Under the pieces are notes generated by a model. It was given only the letters and a program-made list of their open reading frames with translations. It had not been told where the DNA came from and did no database searches. 64,000 bases of DNA from Pedobacter nyackensis. Its GTDB lineage: Bacteria; Bacteroidota; Bacteroidia; Sphingobacteriales; Sphingobacteriaceae. Shown here one piece after another: positions 7,838 to 16,274 of this stretch. The stretch's first letter is position 1. Every line of letters begins with the position of its first letter. The translations under genes and the position numbers were made by a program. The stretch covers positions 62,001 to 126,000 of the forward strand of contig NZ_FWYB01000015.1 of the NCBI RefSeq assembly GCF_900176505.1, written 5' to 3'.

Positions 7838-8521
7838 TTATTTACAGTTGCTAATGCTTGTTGCTTCTGCCGGACTTAGATAGGGGATATCGAGGGCCAG
7901 TCCTCTTAAAATAAACCATATCCCAATACAAAGCATCAGGTAAGGGACCGCACGGTTAATTCTTCGTCTAAACATTATCCCTGTAAAGCCTGCACTAAGC
8001 ATAGCAATGAACATCAAAGGTAAGGTTCCCATGCCAAACCAAAACATATAAATAACGGAGTTTTGTACGCTTCCTGTATTTAATGCGCCTGCAAGAGCGA
8101 GGTACACAAATCCACATGGCAGGAAGCCATTGATAAAACCTATGATGAGATGATTGGCTTTATGCTTTAGGGCGTAGTTAAATAGGGTGTTAAATGGCCC
8201 AAGTAGAAAGGAAGATTTGCTTTTGAAAAAACTAAACATAAACAGTCTGGCGCAGGCTGCCATAACAATAAAAACGCCGCTTATTACGCTAACGCCCTGT
8301 TGAAAGCCCGCTAACCAGATCTGCTTGCCTATGAGTCCAATTCCTATGCCCAAAACACAGTAAGCCATAATGCGGCCCAATTGGTAAATTAGTTTATCTG
8401 CAGTCAGGTAAAACCAGCCTTGTTTTAATGAAGGAATGGCAAATGCCAAAGGACCGCACATGCCAATGCAATGCACACTGCCAAGTAATCCAATCATAAA
8501 GGCTAGTCTTTCTGTACTCAT
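7838..8521 (-). CDS. DsbD/TauE-like membrane protein of the cbb3 assembly cluster
   Basis: This 227-residue polytopic inner-membrane protein has about six predicted segments. It opens with GLLGSVHCIGMCGPLAFA and repeats a related motif, GFINGFLPCGFVYLAL. These paired cysteine/histidine motifs mark the sulfite exporter TauE/SafE and DsbD-like transmembrane family (often called cytochrome c biogenesis or heavy-metal transporter). Genes of this kind regularly follow ccoG and ccoH in Bacteroidota, and a role in copper handling or thiol transfer for oxidase assembly is inferred. Its start overlaps the ccoH stop by 4 nt (8518-8521). Confidence 0.85.
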   Translation of the reverse strand: MSTERLAFMIGLLGSVHCIGMCGPLAFAIPSLKQGWFYLTADKLIYQLGRIMAYCVLGIGIGLIGKQIWLAGFQQGVSVISGVFIVMAACARLFMFSFFKSKSSFLLGPFNTLFNYALKHKANHLIIGFINGFLPCGFVYLALAGALNTGSVQNSVIYMFWFGMGTLPLMFIAMLSAGFTGIMFRRRINRAVPYLMLCIGIWFILRGLALDIPYLSPAEATSISNCK

Positions 8522-8943
8522 TTAATTAGTATTTCCTGTTCATTTAGGTAGTCGAGCCCTTCGCTCGTCCACGATATAATCAAACGCCATTGCCCTTTTT
8601 CTATCCCTTGAAGCGGGATTTTGACTACGTTAGCAGCATCTGTCAGCATGGTGATGTTTTTGTCCATTCGTTTATCTGAATTCCTGACAAGCTTAATACT
8701 GCCTTCAGCCTTATTTTTAAAAGTAAGTAGGATGTTGTCTGTTGTAATCTCTATTATAGGAGCAGCATCATCAATTTTTACCTGTTCTTTACGGTTATAG
8801 TCTTTGTCGTAATTTAGGCCCTTTTCGTAGTAGTCATTATCTACCAGTGCATCAGTCTTGCTATTGAACATTAATACACCCAGCACTACAATAAAGCTCA
8901 TAAAGCAAAGCATTCCGATCATTAATTTTGTTCCCCAGTTCAT
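8518..8943 (-). CDS. ccoH: CcoH/FixH family cbb3 oxidase assembly protein
   Basis: This 141-residue protein has one N-terminal membrane anchor (LMIGMLCFMSFIVVLGVLMF) followed by the FixH signature DALVDNDYYEKGLNYD and a periplasmic beta domain. FixH/CcoH proteins assist assembly of the cbb3 oxidase subunits. It lies 3 nt from the ccoG stop and overlaps the next gene by 4 nt, which indicates operon membership. Confidence 0.87.
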   Translation of the reverse strand: MNWGTKLMIGMLCFMSFIVVLGVLMFNSKTDALVDNDYYEKGLNYDKDYNRKEQVKIDDAAPIIEITTDNILLTFKNKAEGSIKLVRNSDKRMDKNITMLTDAANVVKIPLQGIEKGQWRLIISWTSEGLDYLNEQEILIK

Positions 8944-8946
8944 TTT

Positions 8947-10344
8947 TTAGTCGTTAGGTGGTGCAATAAATGTGGTCTCAAACCGATCAATAATCTTATC
9001 ATCTGATAGGAGTTTAAAGCTTATTTTAGATTTGTACGTTTTAATTTCCTGTTGTGGAAGGATGACAAAGAAAGTAAGTTTAGCAACGCCTCCGTAAGCC
9101 AGCGTATCCTGTTTTTGGATGTACTGGATTTTTGCGTTTTGATCATCCGGTACAATTTGAAATCTGATGCTTTTACTTGTTTTGTTGATCAGTTCTGCAT
9201 TGTATAGATTACTTACTGTCTTTTCTTTATCCCTAAGTTGATAAAGTGTTCCACCAGCTCGTAAAATAGTTGTTTTTACATCACTTCTTGTCAGCAGTAA
9301 GTAGGATAGTACAGTAACCAGTATCATTAAAACTGCAGCGTAGGCATAGATACGCTTGTTGATTTGAAAAGCCTGTTTTTTCTTGATCTCATCTTCTGAT
9401 TTAAAGCCAATAAGTCTTGTTGGGCGGCTAATCTTTTCCATCACCATGTCACAGGCATCTATACAGGCCGTACAGTTTACACATTCCATTTGTGTACCGT
9501 TACGGATATCGATTCCCGTAGGACAAACATCTACACATAGTTTACAATCGATGCAATCCCCTGCAAGATTTTCTTCGCCTTTAATGCGTTTTGCCCGCGG
9601 TTCACCCCGTTCATAGTCATAAGCTACAATGATACTTTGGTTGTCTAGTAAAACGCCTTGCAGCCGACCATAAGGGCAAACTACAGTACATACGAGTTCC
9701 CTCATTTTTGAAAACACCAGGTAAAAGACCAAAGTGAAAACACAAATGGATAGGAATCCGGTAAGGTGTAGGGATACCGGTTCAGTAATGATTTTTAACA
9801 GTGCATCTGTGCCGATGATGTAGGCGAGAAAAATGTTGGCAATCAGAAAGGATATGCAAATATAGATTCCATGCTTCAGCGTCTTTTTGAAGACTTTATC
9901 AGCAGTTAGAGGGGAATCATCTAATTTCTTACGTCTCAGATGATCTCCCTCTATCCAGATTTCAATTTTTCGGAAAACCATTTCCAGAAATATAGTCTGG
10001 GGGCAGGCCCATCCGCAAAATACCCTGCCAAATACTACCGTGAATAATACAATGAACACTATAAAAGTGAGCAATGCGAGTACAAAGAGGTAAAAGTCCT
10101 GCGGCCAGAAAATGATGCCAAACAGCACGAACTTTCTTTCCAGAACATTTAGTAATACCAATTGCTCCCCATTTAACTTCATAAATGGCGCCGAAAATAA
10201 TAAGGCAAGGAAGAAATAACTGAGTACCGAGCGATACTTGTATAGTTTTCCTTTTACCACTTTAGGGTAAATCCATTTACGACTCTTCCCATCATCGGTT
10301 AACGTTGAAATCTGGTTTCTGAAATGATCTGGACTTTGTGACAT
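8947..10344 (-). CDS. ccoG: CcoG/FixG polyferredoxin, cytochrome cbb3 accessory protein
   Basis: This 465-residue membrane iron-sulfur protein is required for delivering reduced copper to the cbb3 oxidase in other bacteria. Visible parts are an N-terminal membrane segment, the NapH-like motif GRVFCGWACPQTIFLEMVFR, and a second CxxxCP (VCTVVCPYGRLQG). Next come two ferredoxin-type clusters (CIDCKLCVDVCPTGIDIRNG and CVNCTACIDACD), a further membrane segment near residue 335 and a C-terminal immunoglobulin-like domain. The length is normal. It is followed by ccoH after 3 nt and preceded by ccoP with a 1-nt gap. Confidence 0.95.
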   Translation of the reverse strand: MSQSPDHFRNQISTLTDDGKSRKWIYPKVVKGKLYKYRSVLSYFFLALLFSAPFMKLNGEQLVLLNVLERKFVLFGIIFWPQDFYLFVLALLTFIVFIVLFTVVFGRVFCGWACPQTIFLEMVFRKIEIWIEGDHLRRKKLDDSPLTADKVFKKTLKHGIYICISFLIANIFLAYIIGTDALLKIITEPVSLHLTGFLSICVFTLVFYLVFSKMRELVCTVVCPYGRLQGVLLDNQSIIVAYDYERGEPRAKRIKGEENLAGDCIDCKLCVDVCPTGIDIRNGTQMECVNCTACIDACDMVMEKISRPTRLIGFKSEDEIKKKQAFQINKRIYAYAAVLMILVTVLSYLLLTRSDVKTTILRAGGTLYQLRDKEKTVSNLYNAELINKTSKSIRFQIVPDDQNAKIQYIQKQDTLAYGGVAKLTFFVILPQQEIKTYKSKISFKLLSDDKIIDRFETTFIAPPND

Positions 10345-10345
10345 G

Positions 10346-11143
10346 TTATTCTTTTTCGCCTTGAGGTGCTTTTGCTCCCGCTGGATTGCTTCCTTTTAAT
10401 GACATAATGTAACTGGTGATGTCGGAGATTTGCTTGGCATTCATCGATTTCTCCCATGCAATCATTCCTTTATCAGGAACACCGTACTTAATAGTTTTAA
10501 AGATGTTTTTTACGGTTCCGCCATGAAGCCAGTGGTCGTCGGTTAAGTTAGGACCAACAGTTCCTTCTGCGTGCTCTCCATGGCAGGGGGTGCAGACATT
10601 CTTGAAAAGAGCAGCGCCGGCTTGTAATACAGCTTCATCTTTGGAGGCTTCTACATTGCTTTCATTGATTTTATTTGCACCACCGCCACCCGGCTTTTGC
10701 AATAAAGCTATGCGATTGTCTTCTGCTTGTTGCAGTTCAGCTACATATTCTTGTTCCTGCGACTGTCCCCAGCCAATTACATGGTAGTTTACCATATAGC
10801 CAATGGCGAAAATGATGGTTCCGTAAAAAAGTATCATAAACCAGGCTGGGGTAGGATTGTCGAGCTCAGCAATGCCGTCAAACTCATGTTCCATGATCAG
10901 GTCCTTCTCTTCAGAAAGTGGTTTAAGTCCCAGCATCCAGGTCCATATCGACTTTTTCTCCGGTTTTTCTGCTTCCAGTTTTTCCAGAGCTAAACGATGT
11001 TGTTCTCTTTCTTCTGCTGATGCAAAATAAGTAGGGGACAGGCTTTGCTGAACATAGATTTTGATTACTCTTAAAACCAGCACAGCTGCTATTAATATGC
11101 TTACTGCAATAAACAGTAAGGCCCAGATTAAGATATCATTCAT
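10346..11143 (-). CDS. ccoP: Cytochrome cbb3 oxidase subunit III, mono-haem CcoP
   Basis: This 265-residue subunit has two membrane segments (about 4-26 and 100-122), an intervening charged cytoplasmic region and one cytochrome c domain with haem motif CTPCH (C184, C187, H188). The likely methionine ligand lies in the KGMIAWEKSM region. Proteobacterial CcoP has two haems; here only one CxxCH is present, the usual Bacteroidota form. The long linker includes a GGGG stretch. It takes electrons from periplasmic donors and passes them to CcoO. The start overlaps the ccoQ stop by 4 nt. Confidence 0.93.
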   Translation of the reverse strand: MNDILIWALLFIAVSILIAAVLVLRVIKIYVQQSLSPTYFASAEEREQHRLALEKLEAEKPEKKSIWTWMLGLKPLSEEKDLIMEHEFDGIAELDNPTPAWFMILFYGTIIFAIGYMVNYHVIGWGQSQEQEYVAELQQAEDNRIALLQKPGGGGANKINESNVEASKDEAVLQAGAALFKNVCTPCHGEHAEGTVGPNLTDDHWLHGGTVKNIFKTIKYGVPDKGMIAWEKSMNAKQISDITSYIMSLKGSNPAGAKAPQGEKE

Positions 11144-11307
11144 TTTACGTCATCTTTTAAAGGGAGTTCGCTCATATAATTTACTTCCTCTTTTTTCATG
11201 GTCAGCAGCAGTACGCCTACCAGGATGAAAAAGAGCATAAAAATTCCAAGGGAAGCAAGCAGGTAGCCATTATTCCCGGTGGCTTGATCTAAAAATTGTT
11301 TAAACAT
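11140..11307 (-). CDS. ccoQ: CcoQ-like small membrane subunit of cbb3 oxidase
   Basis: This short gene encodes 55 residues, starting MFKQFLDQATGNNGYLLASL, with a single hydrophobic segment (GIFMLFFILVGVLLLTM) and a charged tail ending ELPLKDDVK. Its position between the fused ccoN/O and ccoP genes, single membrane span and size match CcoQ, which stabilises the oxidase. The stop overlaps the ccoP start as ATGA (11140-11143). The N-terminus faces ccoN/O with an 11-nt gap. The family call rests on position and topology rather than on strong sequence motifs. Confidence 0.8.
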   Translation of the reverse strand: MFKQFLDQATGNNGYLLASLGIFMLFFILVGVLLLTMKKEEVNYMSELPLKDDVK

Positions 11308-11318
11308 GGTCGATGGTG

Positions 11319-13430
11319 TTACTTTGCTTTAATATCTGTTCCAAGTCGCTGTAAGTAAGCGATCAATGCAATGATCTCTTTATCACTTTTTACTTTAATG
11401 TTGTTTTTCTGCAGATCCTCTGCAATCTCTTTAGCCTGTGTATCCAGATCTCGGTTCGCTTTATACTCATAACCTTCAGGGTAAGGAACCCCCAGGCTAC
11501 GCATCGCATTGATCTTGCTGCGGGTAGTGGTCGTGTCTAAAGTCTGCGTAATCAGCCATTCATACGGTGGCATGATACTGCCGGGCGACATGGTTTGCGG
11601 ATCCAACATGTGATTGTAATGCCATACATTACCATATTTCCCACCTTCACGTTGTAAATCCGGTCCTGTTCGTTTTGATCCCCATAAATGTGGATGATCG
11701 TATACAAATTCACCAGCTTTGCTGTACTCACCGTATCTTTCTGTTTCTGAGCGGAAAGGGCGAATCATTTGAGAGTGACAGCTTACACAGCCTTCTTTAA
11801 TATAAAGATCTCTACCCTGCAACTCCAATGGCGTATAAGGTTTTACACTGCTGATCGTTGGGATGTTCGACTTTACGGTAAATGTTGGCATCATTTCGAT
11901 AGTTCCACCAATAAGAATAACAACTAAAGACAGCACCATAAATACCATCGGCTTACGTTCGAGCAAACGGTGGAGTTTTTTATCAGAACCTTGCGCTACA
12001 TATTCTTGAGGTAATGGCATCGCTTCAACTGGTTCGTTAGCCAGCAATTTGCCTGTGCCTACTGTTTTTATCAGGTTATAAGTCATTACAATTACACCAG
12101 CTAGGTATAATGCGCCACCTATTGCCCTTAACATGTACATAGGGATAATCTGAAGTAGGGTTTCAAGGAAATTGGGATACCTTAACATACCTTCTTCAGT
12201 GAATTCTTTCCACATCAGACCTTGTGTAAATCCTGCGAAATATAGTGGTACCGCATAGAAGATAATTCCCAAAGTACCAATCCAGAAATGCAAAGAGGCT
12301 AGTTTTTTAGAGTATAAAGATGTTCTGTAAATTCGAGGTATTAACCAGTACAGGATGCCAAAGGTAAGGAAGCCGTTCCATCCAAGTGCACCAACGTGTA
12401 CGTGTGCTACTATCCAGTCGGTATAGTGTGCAATGGCATTGATTTGCTTAAAGGCCAGCATTGGACCTTCAAAAGTTGCCATACCATAAGCGGTTAAGCC
12501 CACCACCATGAACTTTAGTGTAGGGTCCTCACGCACTTTGTCCCAGGCACCTCGAAGGGTAAGTAAACCGTTGATCATACCACCCCAGCTTGGTGCGATC
12601 AGCATCACTGAAAAGGCAACACCTAAAGATTGTGCCCAGCCTGGAAGGGAGGTGTATAACAAATGGTGTGGACCAGCCCATATATAGATGAAGATGAGCG
12701 ACCAGAAGTGTAGAATACTCAATTTGTAAGAGTATATCGGACGCTGAGCCATTTTAGGAAGGAAGTAGTACATCATTCCCAGGTATGGTGTAGTTAAGAA
12801 GAACGCAACCGCATTATGGCCATACCACCATTGTACCAGTGCATCCTGAACTCCGGCATATAAATAATAGCTTTTAAAAGCAGAAATAGGTAGTTGAAAA
12901 GAATTTACAATGTGTAATACTGCAACAGTTACAAAGGTGGCAATGTAAAACCAGATGGCCACATACATGTGCTTCTCTCTTCGTTTGATGATGGTACCAA
13001 ACATATTAATACCAAATACAACCCAGATTAACGTAATGGCAATATCAATTGGCCATTCCAGTTCGGCGTATTCATGGGAAGAGCTTAATCCTAAAGGAAG
13101 TGTAATGACAGCAGCGACAATAATGAGCTGCCAACCCCAGAAATGTATTTTACTAAGTATATCACTAAACATTCGCGCTTTAAGCAGACGTTGTAATGAA
13201 TAATATACGCCCATGAAAATGGCATTACCAACAAAAGCAAAGATAACAGCGTTGGTGTGAAGTGGTCTGATACGGCCAAAGGTAGTGTACTGGGAGCCCA
13301 TATTTAATGAGGGCTTGAAAAGTTGCATGGCAATGAGTAATCCAACCGTCATGCCAATGATGCCCCACACTATGGTAGCTATGGCAAAGTTTCTGACGAT
13401 CTTATTGTCGTAGTAAAATTTTTCTGTCAT
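11319..13430 (-). CDS. ccoN: Cytochrome cbb3 oxidase, fused CcoN-CcoO subunits I and II
   Basis: This 703-residue protein is a natural fusion. Residues of about 1-460 form the twelve-helix haem-copper catalytic subunit CcoN, with ligand motifs RPLHTNAVIFAF, WWYGHNAVAFF (CuB histidine), GPHHLLYT and HYTDWIVAHVHVGALGWNG. After a linker and one more membrane segment (near 505), a CcoO-type cytochrome c domain carries CVSCH (C548, C551, H552) and the GPDLQREGG motif. It reduces oxygen to water at high affinity and pumps protons. It is the first gene of the structural operon and has its own FNR-like promoter (13458-13523). The fusion is common in Bacteroidota. Confidence 0.96.
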   Translation of the reverse strand: MTEKFYYDNKIVRNFAIATIVWGIIGMTVGLLIAMQLFKPSLNMGSQYTTFGRIRPLHTNAVIFAFVGNAIFMGVYYSLQRLLKARMFSDILSKIHFWGWQLIIVAAVITLPLGLSSSHEYAELEWPIDIAITLIWVVFGINMFGTIIKRREKHMYVAIWFYIATFVTVAVLHIVNSFQLPISAFKSYYLYAGVQDALVQWWYGHNAVAFFLTTPYLGMMYYFLPKMAQRPIYSYKLSILHFWSLIFIYIWAGPHHLLYTSLPGWAQSLGVAFSVMLIAPSWGGMINGLLTLRGAWDKVREDPTLKFMVVGLTAYGMATFEGPMLAFKQINAIAHYTDWIVAHVHVGALGWNGFLTFGILYWLIPRIYRTSLYSKKLASLHFWIGTLGIIFYAVPLYFAGFTQGLMWKEFTEEGMLRYPNFLETLLQIIPMYMLRAIGGALYLAGVIVMTYNLIKTVGTGKLLANEPVEAMPLPQEYVAQGSDKKLHRLLERKPMVFMVLSLVVILIGGTIEMMPTFTVKSNIPTISSVKPYTPLELQGRDLYIKEGCVSCHSQMIRPFRSETERYGEYSKAGEFVYDHPHLWGSKRTGPDLQREGGKYGNVWHYNHMLDPQTMSPGSIMPPYEWLITQTLDTTTTRSKINAMRSLGVPYPEGYEYKANRDLDTQAKEIAEDLQKNNIKVKSDKEIIALIAYLQRLGTDIKAK

Positions 13431-13457
13431 GTGAAATTAATGAAAGGTTTATGGCCG

Positions 13458-13523
13458 TAAAATTAGTGCCGGGTGTAGTATATTAGAATGATGCATATTG
13501 GAGTTAAAAATGATCTTCATCAT
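13458..13523 (-). promoter_or_regulatory. FNR-like box and minus-7 element of the ccoN/O operon
   Basis: TGAT-CTTC-ATCA (13511-13522) lies inside the 3' end of ccoS. On the minus strand TAATTTTA (13465-13458) fits TAnnTTTG except for the last base. Centre (13516.5) to the minus-7 end is 58.5 nt, as at the other boxes. This indicates a separate promoter for the structural genes despite the short gap after ccoS. Confidence 0.62.
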
Positions 13524-13689
13524 ATTTTTGAGGCTCTTTTTGCTCCGAGATTTCTTCATCAAACAGTATGCGCACCGAAGGGGTATAGGTGTCGTCGTGC
13601 TGCCCGGTTTTGCTTGCCCAAAAGAAGGCTGCAAGAAAAATGAGTGCAAGTAAAATACTGCAGCCTATCAATACGTAAATCATGTTCAT
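13504..13689 (-). CDS. ccoS: CcoS cbb3 oxidase maturation protein
   Basis: This 61-residue protein has an N-terminal membrane segment (MIYVLIGCSILLALIFLAAFFWA) followed by the CcoS-type region with the acidic motif VRILFDEE. CcoS is needed for inserting haem and copper into the catalytic subunit in other bacteria. The start overlaps the ccoI stop by 4 nt (13686-13689), and the 3' end contains the FNR-like box for ccoN/O. Confidence 0.87.
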   Translation of the reverse strand: MNMIYVLIGCSILLALIFLAAFFWASKTGQHDDTYTPSVRILFDEEISEQKEPQKYDEDHF

Positions 13690-16088
13690 AATAATTTGTT
13701 TTTAGCAGCATAAAGTCTGGCAGTCAGACTGGTGAATAGAATGATAGTGACCGTACTTACCGGCATTAATATGGCTGCAATAAGTGGTGACAATAGCCCC
13801 TGTACAGCGAAGTATAAACCCAGGGCGTTATATATCAAGGATATGCCAAAGCTGATGTGAATGATCTTTACCGCATCTTTTGCTTGTTGTATAAACTGAG
13901 GAATCTTATGGAAGGACGCTCCGTCCAATATGGCATCACAATCCGGAGAGAAATTATTGATGTTGTCGGTAACCGCCACACCAAGATTACTTTGCCTTAA
14001 AGCACCAGCATCATTGAGCCCGTCTCCAAACATCAAGACTTTTTTGCCCGACTGTTGAAGGCGCTGAATGTAGTCGAGCTTGTTTTGTGGACTTTGCTCA
14101 AATTGCATTTGCTGTGCGCGAGGGAAAAAGGGGATAAGCGTTTGCTTGTCGTGATCTTTATCGCCTGAAATTAAATGTAAGTCGGCCCACTTGCTCAGCT
14201 TAAAGGTTAAATCCTTAAAACCTTCACGCCATCGCTGTCGGAAAGTGAAATATCCAAGGTAGTGATCATTGATCATGACATGGACATTGCTGTTTGAAGG
14301 AGAGACAACCAACGGTAGATTAAGGAACGTGGAACCTCCCAATTTCACTGTGTTTCCGTTAATCTTACCGCTGATTCCTCTTCCTATTTTTTCAACATAT
14401 TCATCTACGGGATAAATTTTATCCCTGTTTAATAATTTTACCAGTTCGCGGCTTAAAGGGTGACCGGAGTTGCGGGCCAGATCACTTAATAATTGTTTTT
14501 CTTCATCGGTAATAATTCCCTCGAAGTTGAAGCCAGTAGCTTCAGGGCTGGTAATGGTGCCTGTTTTATCGAACACAAAAGTGTCGATCCTTGCCAATTC
14601 CTCTACCACAGCTGTACTTTTTAAATAGAATTTATTTTTATCAAAAATACTTAGTACTGCAGCGAGCGTGAAAGGGCTGCTCAATGCCAGTGCACAGGGG
14701 CAAGCGATGATCAACACAGCAGTGAAGGAGTCAAACGCATTTTGTGAATTTCCTTTATACAAAAGCCAGAAAGCCGCTGATCCAAGAGCAATTAGCAGCA
14801 ATACGATGCTAAAGTATTTACTGGCTGTGTCGCTAAATGTTTTAATTCTGTTTTTTTCGGTGAAAAAAGCCTGGTTGTTCCATAATCCTGTAAGGTAACT
14901 TTGCGAAACAGGTTTAACCACCTCCAGTTCAATAGCACCTAAAAGCTGTCGGCCGCCGGCGTATACTACTTCACCCAGCGTTTTCTTTACAGGTTTCGAT
15001 TCGCCGGTTACAAAGCTAAAGTCGATTTCGGCTTCGCCTTTCAATAAAATAGCATCGGCTGGAATGATTTCATTGCTTCTGATCAGCATCCTTTGGCCTG
15101 TACTCAATTCATTTAATGGAACGGGCTTTTCTTTACCTTCTTTAATTAAAGTCACTGCAACCGGGAAGTAGGATCTGTAATCGCGTTCAAAAGAAAGGTG
15201 GTGATAAGTTCGTTGCTGCATCCATTTTCCTATCAGAAGGAAAAAAACAAGACCACAAAGGGTGTCTACAAAGCCGGCACCAGTGTTGCTAATTATTTCG
15301 ACAAGGGAGCGGATAAACATAACAGTGATGCCAAGAGCTAGCGGGAAATCAAGGTTCAGTATTCCTTTTCTAAGGTTATGGTAGGCCGAAATAAAATAGT
15401 CTCTTCCACAATAAAAGGTGACAGGTAATGCAAATGCGAGGTTTAGCCAGCCAAAAAAGAACTTGAATTGTATTTCCAGATCAGACAATCCGAAATACTC
15501 AGGAAAGCTAAGCAGCATTACATTCCCAAAACAAAAACCTGCGACAGCTATTTTTTTCACCAGATTTCTTTCTGAAAAGTCTGATTGTTGTTTTTTTACG
15601 ACATCCTGCAGGCTAATCAAGGGCTCATAGCCAATTGAAACCAGCATTTCAACAACTAATCTTAAGGAGGTATGTTCGTGTTTGAACATAATTGCGACCT
15701 GCTTCTTCAAGAAATCTATCCGGGATTGAACGATATCAGGATTTATTTTATGCAGATTTTCAAGTAGCCATATGCAGGAACTGCAGTGAATGGCCGGTAT
15801 GTATAAAGTAATGGAGGTGATTTTGTCATCGGTGTAGTTCACCAATTTTGACATAATTTCGGGTTCATCCAGGTACTCAAAATGCTTAGACTGAGTTTTT
15901 TGCGTTTGCCCCGGTATATCATTATAGGCATAATAATTGTCGAGATTATGATTGGAAAGGATTTGATATACACCTTTGCAGCCCAGGCAACAAAAGTGTT
16001 TGTCATCGTGTAAATATAAATTTACAGGCAGGTCGTCTCCACAGTGGTAACAATAGGTCTCTGATTTGAGCGTTTTTTGCTGTAACAT
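13686..16088 (-). CDS. ccoI: CcoI/FixI copper-translocating P1B-type ATPase
   Basis: This 800-residue ATPase supplies copper for cbb3 oxidase assembly. It starts with a cysteine-rich zinc-finger-like region (CYHCGDD, CCLGCKGVYQIL), then a heavy-metal-associated domain with HCSSCIWLLENL. The membrane core follows, with the CPC ion-site motif at C463-C465, the phosphorylation motif DKTGTIT (about residue 504) and the hinge GDGLNDAGAL. FixI-type exporters move copper out of the cytoplasm slowly for metalation rather than for detoxification. It is the first gene of a two-gene unit with ccoS, under its own FNR-like box (16161-16172). Confidence 0.95.
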   Translation of the reverse strand: MLQQKTLKSETYCYHCGDDLPVNLYLHDDKHFCCLGCKGVYQILSNHNLDNYYAYNDIPGQTQKTQSKHFEYLDEPEIMSKLVNYTDDKITSITLYIPAIHCSSCIWLLENLHKINPDIVQSRIDFLKKQVAIMFKHEHTSLRLVVEMLVSIGYEPLISLQDVVKKQQSDFSERNLVKKIAVAGFCFGNVMLLSFPEYFGLSDLEIQFKFFFGWLNLAFALPVTFYCGRDYFISAYHNLRKGILNLDFPLALGITVMFIRSLVEIISNTGAGFVDTLCGLVFFLLIGKWMQQRTYHHLSFERDYRSYFPVAVTLIKEGKEKPVPLNELSTGQRMLIRSNEIIPADAILLKGEAEIDFSFVTGESKPVKKTLGEVVYAGGRQLLGAIELEVVKPVSQSYLTGLWNNQAFFTEKNRIKTFSDTASKYFSIVLLLIALGSAAFWLLYKGNSQNAFDSFTAVLIIACPCALALSSPFTLAAVLSIFDKNKFYLKSTAVVEELARIDTFVFDKTGTITSPEATGFNFEGIITDEEKQLLSDLARNSGHPLSRELVKLLNRDKIYPVDEYVEKIGRGISGKINGNTVKLGGSTFLNLPLVVSPSNSNVHVMINDHYLGYFTFRQRWREGFKDLTFKLSKWADLHLISGDKDHDKQTLIPFFPRAQQMQFEQSPQNKLDYIQRLQQSGKKVLMFGDGLNDAGALRQSNLGVAVTDNINNFSPDCDAILDGASFHKIPQFIQQAKDAVKIIHISFGISLIYNALGLYFAVQGLLSPLIAAILMPVSTVTIILFTSLTARLYAAKNKLL

Positions 16089-16107
16089 AGATGAAATTTA
16101 TTTTCAC

Positions 16108-16172
16108 CAAAGTTCAGCCTTGTTGTCACATCTTACTATGATAACAATCAGAATCAAAAATGATACTAATCA
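16108..16172 (-). promoter_or_regulatory. FNR-like box and minus-7 element of ccoI-ccoS
   Basis: TGAT-ACTA-ATCA (16161-16172) lies 73 nt upstream of the ccoI start. On the minus strand GAACTTTG (16115-16108) matches the minus-7 consensus except at the first base. Centre (16166.5) to minus-7 end is 58.5 nt. In the plus direction no matching element is found at that distance for the HD-domain gene. Confidence 0.6.
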
Positions 16173-16274
16173 ATTTTTTGTTCAATAATAATAAATTAAA
16201 AGCCTCATATTTATGCGTTGAATATAATATGGTGGTGATAGCAGTGTTATATGATAAAAACAACAATATAAAAG

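Noticed and set aside
13449..13649. Open frame of 66 codons overlapping ccoS on the same strand
   Set aside because: It is an alternate frame of ccoS and its promoter region; ccoS itself has the expected membrane segment, family motif and overlap with ccoI.
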